From positions 1-5,178 of the forward strand of contig JASLMQ010000535.1 in NCBI GenBank assembly GCA_030746455.1: 5,178 nucleotides of DNA. The letters are read 5' to 3'. Shown one piece after another: positions 1 through 5,178 of the stretch (its first letter is position 1; each line of letters begins with the position of its first letter). The translations under genes were made by a program, and so were the position numbers. The notes beneath the pieces are model-generated. The model ran no database searches. It was not told the origin of the DNA and was given only the letters and a program-made list of their open reading frames with translations. The DNA is from Candidatus Latescibacterota bacterium (GTDB taxonomy: Bacteria > Latescibacterota > UBA2968 > GCA-2709665).

Positions 1-849
1 ATAGATCGCATCAGGATCCATGCTGAGCTCGGCAAGGCCTTCCCTGTCGGTCGCCCCGCCCGAGAGGGCCCGGTCCCTATCGGGCTCAAGCAGCTCTACG
101 GATATGTCCGTCAGGGGCGCCGGCGGATTGGCGTGGGTTCCGACGTAGACCCTCACGGGCGATCGTGCAGGTTGGGGGAAGAGGCGGCAGTTCCTGAACA
201 GGACATCCACTTTCAGCCCTTCCGCGGCCGCGTCGACCTTGAGCTCCACGGCGGAGAAGACCTTGCGCATCCGGACGGGCCCGCCAAGCGCCACCCAGTT
301 GTCGGAGCGACGAAGGTGACCGGTCAGGATGCCGTCGGGCTCGGAATAGGACACGCGCACGGGGATGAAGTCCTGGCCTTCCGTGCCAATGGGCGAGAAG
401 GGCTCGATCCCCTTCCGCCACTTGTGGGACGTCCCGCCGCTTTGATCCAGGTACCACCGGAACCACCCAAGGCGACCCTCGTGGTGGCCGAAGGTCACCT
501 CGCCGTTGTTGTCCGGGATCTCGAGCGTGACGAGATCGTCCCCCACCAGCCGGTTGCAGAGGTGTACGACTGCGCCGATACGCCCACGCTGTCTCAGGTC
601 AGACCGGACCTTCATCTCGCAGATGAGCACCGAGTCGGCCGGGTAGAGTTGTCGGGAACAGAGGCCCGAGAAGGCCCTGGTGGATTCCTGCGTGGTTCCC
701 TGCACCCGGAGGCCTTCAGGGCACAGGCCTACCTCGACGCCGGAGTCCCATCGCCAGTACTGCCAGTGGTTGAGGTCGAGGATTCCATCGGTGAAATCGG
801 CGCGGACGTGGGCCCCGCACCGGATCCTCTTTATGGGTGCGTGCATCAT
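1..849 (-). CDS. Uncharacterised protein: concanavalin A-like beta-sandwich followed by carboxypeptidase-regulatory-like domain (3' end outside window)
   Basis: The frame is open from two adjacent ATG codons (849 and 846) to the window edge, 283 codons without a stop. Residues about 17-225 look like a ConA-like lectin/glucanase jelly roll. They open with ADFTDGILDLNHW (17-29), typical of the first strand and turn, and continue with alternating beta segments such as SVLICEMKV (73-81). They close with VELKVDAAAEGLKVDVLFRN (201-220) leading into CRLFP, which resembles the usual final strands ending in a FDNVRLYP-like motif. Residues about 228-283 (SPVRVYV, PLTDISVELLEPD, GGATDREGLAELSM) resemble a carboxypeptidase-regulatory-like or Ig-like fold. 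No signal peptide or membrane helix is seen at the N-terminus, which is odd for such folds. No glycosidase catalytic motif is evident. It follows RSH by 6 bases in the same frame and is probably co-transcribed. The fold calls rest on pattern recognition only, and the function is unknown. Confidence 0.72.
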   Translation of the reverse strand, partial: MMHAPIKRIRCGAHVRADFTDGILDLNHWQYWRWDSGVEVGLCPEGLRVQGTTQESTRAFSGLCSRQLYPADSVLICEMKVRSDLRQRGRIGAVVHLCNRLVGDDLVTLEIPDNNGEVTFGHHEGRLGWFRWYLDQSGGTSHKWRKGIEPFSPIGTEGQDFIPVRVSYSEPDGILTGHLRRSDNWVALGGPVRMRKVFSAVELKVDAAAEGLKVDVLFRNCRLFPQPARSPVRVYVGTHANPPAPLTDISVELLEPDRDRALSGGATDREGLAELSMDPDAIY

Positions 850-855
850 GCGGGT

Positions 856-2301
856 TCAGCCCTTGTCGGAGGCCTGGGCGCGTGTGATCTGCCGCCGGAT
901 GAGACGCCGGGCGCGGTAGGTCTTGACGTATCGAAGCCAGTGGCTGGCGGGCTGCTGTGTTGCCGAGGTCTCGATCTGGACGGTATCCCCCCAGTTGAGG
1001 ACAGAGAAAGGGGAGGCGGGCCTGTTGTTGACCCGCCCGCCCGTGCAGTGCAGGCCCAGATCGGTGTGGACCGCGAAGGCGAAGTCGACCAGCGTTGCCC
1101 CCTCGGGCAGCACGATGGGATCCCCCTTGGGGGTGAAGGTGGCCATCTCCTGAACGAAGAGGATCCGCTTCATCTCGTCCAGGAAGCGCTCGGAAGGGCC
1201 GGCGTGGACGTGCCACTCGGCTAGGTCGCGGAGCCAGCGCCGGCGTCGCTCCTCCTGCAGGGCATCTCCCCGCAGCGTGGCCACGCCCAGCTCACCCATC
1301 CGGTACATCGAAGGTGTCTGTATGTGGACCTCGAACCGCATGCCCTGCTCGATCACCGTGGTGTGGAGGGCTTGGTACCCGTTCCGCTTCGGGATGGCGA
1401 TGAAGTCCTTGAACCGTTCCATCAGGGGCACGAAACGCCCGTGGACGGCGCCCAGCGACCGGTAGCAGGCATCGCGGTTGGAGACCATGATCTCGACGGC
1501 GAGGCGGTCATACACGTCCGACACACCGACTTCCTTGCCCGCGGTCTTCCGGCGCAGGCTTGCCAGGCTCTTGGCGTGGAGGCGGACCCGGTGGCGGATT
1601 CCCGCCTGCGCCATCGTCCGTGCCGTTTCATCGCGGAAGGCGCGGAAGGACTCACCCTGATCGGCCTCCAAGGCTCGGCCGAGCTTCCGGTAGACCGATG
1701 GCTCCAGGCAACTGAGGCTTCGGTCGTCGAGCTCTCGACGGATGCGGTCCATCCCCAGCAGATGGGCCAGGGGCGCATACACGTCCGCGGTCTCCTGGGC
1801 GATGCGCCTTTTTCGCTTTCTCTCCTTGATACCTTCGATACTGCGCATGTTGTTCACGCGGTCCGCCAGCTTGAGGATCAGGACGCGGGGATCCTGGCGT
1901 GCGGCCGTGAACAGTCGCTGGAGCGCCGCGGCACGCCGTGCGGAGCGGCTGCGAACGTGTACCCCCTCGACCTTGGAGACCCCTCTCACCAGCGTGGCCA
2001 CGGCATCGCCGAAGGTTGGCGTGATGTCGTCAAGATCGAGGGCGGAGTCTTCAACGGCGTCGTGGAGGAGCGCGGCTACCATCATCTCCGCGTCCCGGGC
2101 GAATCCGAGCTCTGAGGCGAGGATGAGGGCTACGCCCACCGGATGGATGATGAAGGGCTGGCCCGTGTCACGGTCCTGACCCTCGTGGCTGGCGCTGGCC
2201 AGGTGATAGGCCTGCCCAACCAGAGGTCGGTACGACTGCGGGACGTGGCGCAGAAGCAGTTCCAGGGGTCCCTTGAGCTCGGATGTGTGCCCCTTGGTCA
2301 C
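856..2301 (-). CDS. rsh: Short RelA/SpoT homologue: intact (p)ppGpp hydrolase, altered synthetase, TGS domain, no C-terminal regulatory domains
   Basis: Member of the RSH family, which makes and destroys the stringent-response alarmone (p)ppGpp in the cytoplasm. It has 481 residues; long RSH proteins usually have about 700-750. HD hydrolase domain (about 25-195): Arg44, His53 (IIHP), His80-Asp81, Glu84-Asp85, Asp147 and Asn151 match the metal-binding and catalytic residues of the Streptococcus Rel structure; its Thr151 is Ser154 here. Synthetase domain (about 220-345): Lys244, Ser248, Asp265, the RFKD motif (297-300, the type found in bifunctional enzymes rather than RelA), Lys305, Asn307, Tyr309, His313 and Glu324 are kept. 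His242, Glu270, His326 and Gln328 replace residues that are normally Arg, Arg, Gln and Arg. TGS domain: about 386-450, starting at TFTPKGD. The protein ends about 30 residues after TGS, with no helical, zinc-finger or ACT domain. I infer mainly hydrolase activity. Start is GTG with a strong SD; 12 bases separate it from dinG. Confidence 0.93.
   Translation of the reverse strand: MTKGHTSELKGPLELLLRHVPQSYRPLVGQAYHLASASHEGQDRDTGQPFIIHPVGVALILASELGFARDAEMMVAALLHDAVEDSALDLDDITPTFGDAVATLVRGVSKVEGVHVRSRSARRAAALQRLFTAARQDPRVLILKLADRVNNMRSIEGIKERKRKRRIAQETADVYAPLAHLLGMDRIRRELDDRSLSCLEPSVYRKLGRALEADQGESFRAFRDETARTMAQAGIRHRVRLHAKSLASLRRKTAGKEVGVSDVYDRLAVEIMVSNRDACYRSLGAVHGRFVPLMERFKDFIAIPKRNGYQALHTTVIEQGMRFEVHIQTPSMYRMGELGVATLRGDALQEERRRRWLRDLAEWHVHAGPSERFLDEMKRILFVQEMATFTPKGDPIVLPEGATLVDFAFAVHTDLGLHCTGGRVNNRPASPFSVLNWGDTVQIETSATQQPASHWLRYVKTYRARRLIRRQITRAQASDKG
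860..864 (-). promoter_or_regulatory. Possible weak Shine-Dalgarno site for the third gene
   Basis: AAGGG lies in the last codons of the RSH gene, 10 bases before ATG at 849 and 13 before the second ATG at 846. The spacing is longer than ideal for either start. With the RSH stop only 6 bases before the first ATG, re-initiation by the ribosome finishing RSH may matter more than this site. Confidence 0.35.
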
Positions 2302-2308
2302 GTGCCGT

Positions 2309-2315
2309 CTCTCCT
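2309..2315 (-). promoter_or_regulatory. Shine-Dalgarno site of the RSH gene, overlapping the dinG stop
   Basis: AGGAGAG on the minus strand is followed by a 7-base spacer and then GTG at 2301-2299. It begins inside the dinG TAG stop, so ribosomes ending dinG finish on top of the next gene's initiation site. This near-ideal site fixes the GTG as the start of the RelA/SpoT homologue and suggests translational coupling. Confidence 0.85.
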
Positions 2316-5178
2316 AGGATGCAGATCCGCCGGCGCCGTTTGCGCCCTCGAACCAGTCCTTGATGGCCCCTATGGCCTCGCCCTGTGTGTTGAAGCACTG
2401 GTGTCCCGCCGGCAGGGCCTCCAGGAAGGCGCGCCCGTATCGCGTGTTGAGCACCCGGCTGTCCAGGATCACCACGGCCCCGCGGTCGGTCTTGTTGCGT
2501 ATGAGGCGCCCGAATCCCTGCCTGAACTTGAGTATGGCCTCGGGAACGGAGTAGTGGAGGAACGAGTTCTTGCCCTGCTTCTCGAGCTCCTCCATCTGGG
2601 CGGCCACCAGGGGCTCGGAGGGTACGGCGAACGGGAGCCGGACGATGCCCAGGATCTGGAGCGCCTCGCCGGGCACGTCGATGCCCTCCCAGAAGCTGTC
2701 GGTGCCCAGCAGCATGGCCTGTCCCTCCAGCTTGAATCGATCCGTGATGCTGGTGCGGCCCCCGTCGATTCCCTGCCCGAGCAGGGGGATGCCCTGCGAC
2801 TTCAGGGGTGTTCTCAGGGCGCTGTGGGTTCGGTTGAGCATGCTGTAGGAGGTGAAGAGGGCCAGTGTGCCCCGTTGCACCCCCGTCGCAAGATCCTCGA
2901 GGAAGCTGTCGACGGCCTCCTGGAACCCTGGGGACTTGGGTGAGGGCATGAACGGCAGGGCGCACACCAGGGCCTGCTGGTCGTAGTCGAAGGGCGAGCC
3001 CAGACAGAGCTGGCTCACGCGGTCCTCCTCCAGGCCCTCCAGTCCCATGCGGCGGAGGAAGTAGACCAGCTTCCCACGGATCCCCAGGGTGGCCGAGGTG
3101 AAGACGATCGACTCCATCTGCTCGTAAAGGGCTTCCCGCAGGACGTCCGATACGTTGAGAGGCACGCCGAAGATGCGCGTATCCATACTGCCTTCCCTCG
3201 TGGGGAGCTCCATCCAATAGACGGTCGTCTCCTCCTTCGCATCGGTCAGGTAGTCCAGGTCGTTGGCCAGCTCCTGGCACTGCTCCCGGCGCCCCTCGAG
3301 CTCGGCGCACACCTCGTCCTGGTTGGGAAACGTGTTCTCACGCAAGCCCCGGAGCCAGCTCCCGAGATCCGCCAGCGACTTCTCAAGATCGGCCCCGGCG
3401 TCCAGAAAGGCGTCCAGGGGATCCCTTAGATCATCGAACACGGGCTCGCCGGGACGATATCTGAGCTTCTCGGTGTAGGCGCCCGATGACGACCCGCCCT
3501 GCCGCATCTCCTCGGTCAGCGACTGGAAGAAGGCCTGGGCCCGCTCGTAGGCCTCGGCGGCCGCATTCGTGGCCGTGCCTATGGCCAGGTCGAAGGACTT
3601 GAGATCCGCGGCCTCGAGATCGGCCGTGCCGACCCAATGTCGAAGGGCGGGAAGCGTCCCCGTGTCGGGCAACCCGGGACTGCAGAGCTGGTCGCTGAGG
3701 TTCTTGACCCGCCACACGCTCAGCTCCCTGCCCAGGTAGTGGGCGGCCGTTCTTTCGACGTTGTGCGCTTCGTCGAGGACGAGGTGGCGGTATTCCCCCA
3801 GGACGGCGTTGTCCGATGCCACATCGGAGAACAGGAGGGAATGGTTCACCACGACGATGTGGGCCCTCTGCGCCGCCTTCCGTGCTTCGCCGGCGAGGCA
3901 GCGTCCGTTGTTGCGACAGCGCTGGTTCCGGCAGTAGCCGCTATCGGAACAGACCTTTGCCCAGAGGCCCCCGCTGCGTGAGAGGTCGAAGGCCACGTTC
4001 TCCGATATGTCCCCGGTCTTCGTCTGCTCCGCCCAGAGGACGAGGGGCAGGGCGGCCCTGCGCTCCTCGTCGGAGAGAAGGGCGTCCAGGTTGGTGAGCA
4101 CCGAGTCCCACCGGTTGAGGCAGATGTAGTTGCCCCGCCCCTTCAGCAGCGCGTAGCGGAACGGGGTGTCCAGTATGGTCTCGAGGTCGGGCAGGTCCTT
4201 GAAGAAGAGCTGCTCCTGGAGGTTCTTCGTGTTGGTGGAGACGACGATCCGTACGTTGTTCTCCACGGCGTGCAGGACCGCCGGAACGAGGTAGGCCATC
4301 GACTTGCCCACCCCGGTACCCGCCTCGGCCACCAGGAGCTGCGCGTTGTTGAGCGCACTGGCCACTGCGCGGGCCATCTCCGTCTGCTGGGGCCGGTACT
4401 CGTACACGGGGGACTTCTGCGCCAGCAGTCCTCCCGGGTCGAACATGGCGCCGATCTCTTCCACATCCAGTGGGGCGCCCCCGGCAACCTGTGCGCCGGC
4501 CTCTTCTCCCCCAATGTTGAACATGGCGTTGAAGCTGGTACTGTCCAGATCGCCGCGGGCAATGGCGGATCGGACCTCGAGCTTGGCCGCCTCGTTGCCG
4601 AGGGCGACGAGAATCGGGAGAAGATCGGAGTGCGTTCCGTTGAGCAGCCGGAGCATCTGCTGCTTCGCCGTGAAGGAGGCGCCGCGGAGCGCCTCCAAGG
4701 TGTGCAGGTAGGTGCCCACGAGAATCTCGGCGTCGCGCAAGGCCTTGTGCTTGCCCTCGACCGACAACCCGAAGGCCTCGGCGAGGGCCTCGGGCTGGTG
4801 GTCCGGCATCCAGGGAAAGGTGGCGCGGACGAGATCCCGCAGGCTGTGGATCGTGTTCTCGAGGCCCCCCCCGCCTGAAGCTTCGAGGAACCGATCCTCG
4901 AATCGGGCCTGGTGGGCAATGAAGGGAAGGCCCATCGAAAAGGCCGAAAGCTTCTCGAGTGCGATGGCAATCCTGGGCGCCCGTCGAACCTTGGCCTCGG
5001 TGATCCCGGTGATGCCCGTGATCTCCTCGGGTACCTCACCACGCGGCTTCACATAGGTCTGAAATCGGTCGACGATCTCCCCCGCCTCCACGCGAACGGC
5101 GCCGATCTCGATGATCTCGGCGTCTGCCGGGGACAGACCCGTGGTCTCCAGGTCGAGGGTGACGAATGTCTCCAGGAT
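2314..5178 (-). CDS. dinG: DinG-family helicase with N-terminal DEDDh 3'-5' exonuclease domain (5' end outside window)
   Basis: ATP-dependent superfamily 2 DNA helicase of the XPD/DinG family fused to a DnaQ-like exonuclease; such proteins act in the cytoplasm on DNA repair intermediates and, for E. coli DinG, on R-loops. The frame is open to the window edge, giving 954 visible residues (numbered here from the first complete codon, ATC at 5178-5176). GTG at 5091 is not the start, because the ExoI motif DLETTGL (residues 9-15) lies upstream of it. The true start must be a few codons beyond the edge. ExoII reads HQARFED (89-95), with Glu94 where Asp is usual; ExoIII has His144 and Asp149. Helicase motifs follow: Walker A AGTGVGKS (286-293), Fe-S type cysteines 353, 416, 421 and 427, DEAH box (469-472), FTSATL (693-698), FWEGIDVPG (829-837) and QGFGRLIR (887-894). 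Cys spacing C-x4-C-x5-C matches E. coli DinG as I recall it. The stop TAG overlaps the next gene's ribosome binding site. Family assignment is secure; actual activities are inferred. Confidence 0.95.
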   Translation of the reverse strand: MLETFVTLDLETTGLSPADAEIIEIGAVRVEAGEIVDRFQTYVKPRGEVPEEITGITGITEAKVRRAPRIAIALEKLSAFSMGLPFIAHQARFEDRFLEASGGGGLENTIHSLRDLVRATFPWMPDHQPEALAEAFGLSVEGKHKALRDAEILVGTYLHTLEALRGASFTAKQQMLRLLNGTHSDLLPILVALGNEAAKLEVRSAIARGDLDSTSFNAMFNIGGEEAGAQVAGGAPLDVEEIGAMFDPGGLLAQKSPVYEYRPQQTEMARAVASALNNAQLLVAEAGTGVGKSMAYLVPAVLHAVENNVRIVVSTNTKNLQEQLFFKDLPDLETILDTPFRYALLKGRGNYICLNRWDSVLTNLDALLSDEERRAALPLVLWAEQTKTGDISENVAFDLSRSGGLWAKVCSDSGYCRNQRCRNNGRCLAGEARKAAQRAHIVVVNHSLLFSDVASDNAVLGEYRHLVLDEAHNVERTAAHYLGRELSVWRVKNLSDQLCSPGLPDTGTLPALRHWVGTADLEAADLKSFDLAIGTATNAAAEAYERAQAFFQSLTEEMRQGGSSSGAYTEKLRYRPGEPVFDDLRDPLDAFLDAGADLEKSLADLGSWLRGLRENTFPNQDEVCAELEGRREQCQELANDLDYLTDAKEETTVYWMELPTREGSMDTRIFGVPLNVSDVLREALYEQMESIVFTSATLGIRGKLVYFLRRMGLEGLEEDRVSQLCLGSPFDYDQQALVCALPFMPSPKSPGFQEAVDSFLEDLATGVQRGTLALFTSYSMLNRTHSALRTPLKSQGIPLLGQGIDGGRTSITDRFKLEGQAMLLGTDSFWEGIDVPGEALQILGIVRLPFAVPSEPLVAAQMEELEKQGKNSFLHYSVPEAILKFRQGFGRLIRNKTDRGAVVILDSRVLNTRYGRAFLEALPAGHQCFNTQGEAIGAIKDWFEGANGAGGSAS

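Noticed and set aside
850..859. Small hairpin GGG...CCC around the RSH stop as a terminator
   Set aside because: The stem would have only about three base pairs and no T-tract follows; the next gene starts at once.
133..1224. Long plus-strand open frame (363 codons) opposite the RSH gene end and the third gene
   Set aside because: It runs antisense, in codon register, to two frames with better support, crosses their junction, has no recognisable domain, and is rich in the Gly/Pro/Val/Leu/Arg/Asp mix expected of the mirror of a GC-rich gene.
2302..2313. Promoter or terminator between dinG and the RSH gene
   Set aside because: The gap is only 12 bases and is taken up by the ribosome binding site and spacer; no hairpin followed by a T-run is seen.
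1324..2943. Plus-strand open frames at 1324-2115 and 2143-2943
   Set aside because: Both lie wholly opposite well-supported minus-strand coding sequence (RSH and the DinG C-terminal part), and neither shows a motif or convincing ribosome binding site.
4980..5040. Short direct repeat giving GITGIT in the exonuclease domain
   Set aside because: This is the normal conserved region of the family (usually written as xLTGIT) with a chance duplication of two short residue groups; it is too short to call a repeat element.
4143..5042. Minus-strand frame of 299 codons inside dinG
   Set aside because: It is an out-of-frame shadow with a Ser/Pro/Arg-rich low-complexity composition, while the overlapping DinG frame carries all exonuclease and helicase motifs.
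5089..5091. GTG at 5091 as the start of dinG
   Set aside because: Starting there would remove the ExoI motif DLETTGL, which is in the same open frame between this codon and the window edge.

Overview
This window is GC-rich DNA with strong G/C preference at third codon positions. It holds three protein genes, all read on the minus strand, packed head to tail with almost no space between them. The gene families (an exonuclease-helicase of the DinG type and a RelA/SpoT homologue), the purine-rich ribosome binding site and the GTG start all point to a bacterium. The sequence does not let me name a phylum. The exonuclease+DinG arrangement is best known from Firmicutes but is not limited to them, and the base composition argues against a typical low-GC Firmicute. 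I saw no RNA gene, mobile element, CRISPR array or sign of recent transfer.

Reading in the direction of transcription (from high to low coordinates), the first gene covers 5178-2314. It encodes a DinG-like superfamily 2 (XPD-type) helicase with an N-terminal DEDDh 3'-5' exonuclease domain. Its first few codons lie beyond the window edge. Twelve bases later, at 2301-856, is a short RelA/SpoT homologue with a GTG start and a strong Shine-Dalgarno sequence that overlaps the dinG stop. It has a complete (p)ppGpp hydrolase (HD) site, a synthetase domain that has lost several conserved residues, and a TGS domain, but none of the usual C-terminal regulatory domains. Six bases after its stop, a third reading frame opens at 849 and runs off the low-coordinate edge. 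It looks like a concanavalin A-like beta-sandwich followed by a carboxypeptidase-regulatory-like (Ig-like) fold, and its function is unknown.

The 12- and 6-base gaps leave no room for separate promoters or terminators of ordinary size, so the three genes are very probably one transcript with translational coupling. A working idea, which is inference only, is that a nucleic acid repair/R-loop-type helicase-nuclease is co-expressed with a (p)ppGpp hydrolase. The beta-sandwich gene does not obviously belong to that theme. The points most worth a second look are the apparently hydrolase-biased RSH, the exonuclease with Glu in place of a catalytic Asp, and the combination of exonuclease and Fe-S cysteines in one DinG protein.
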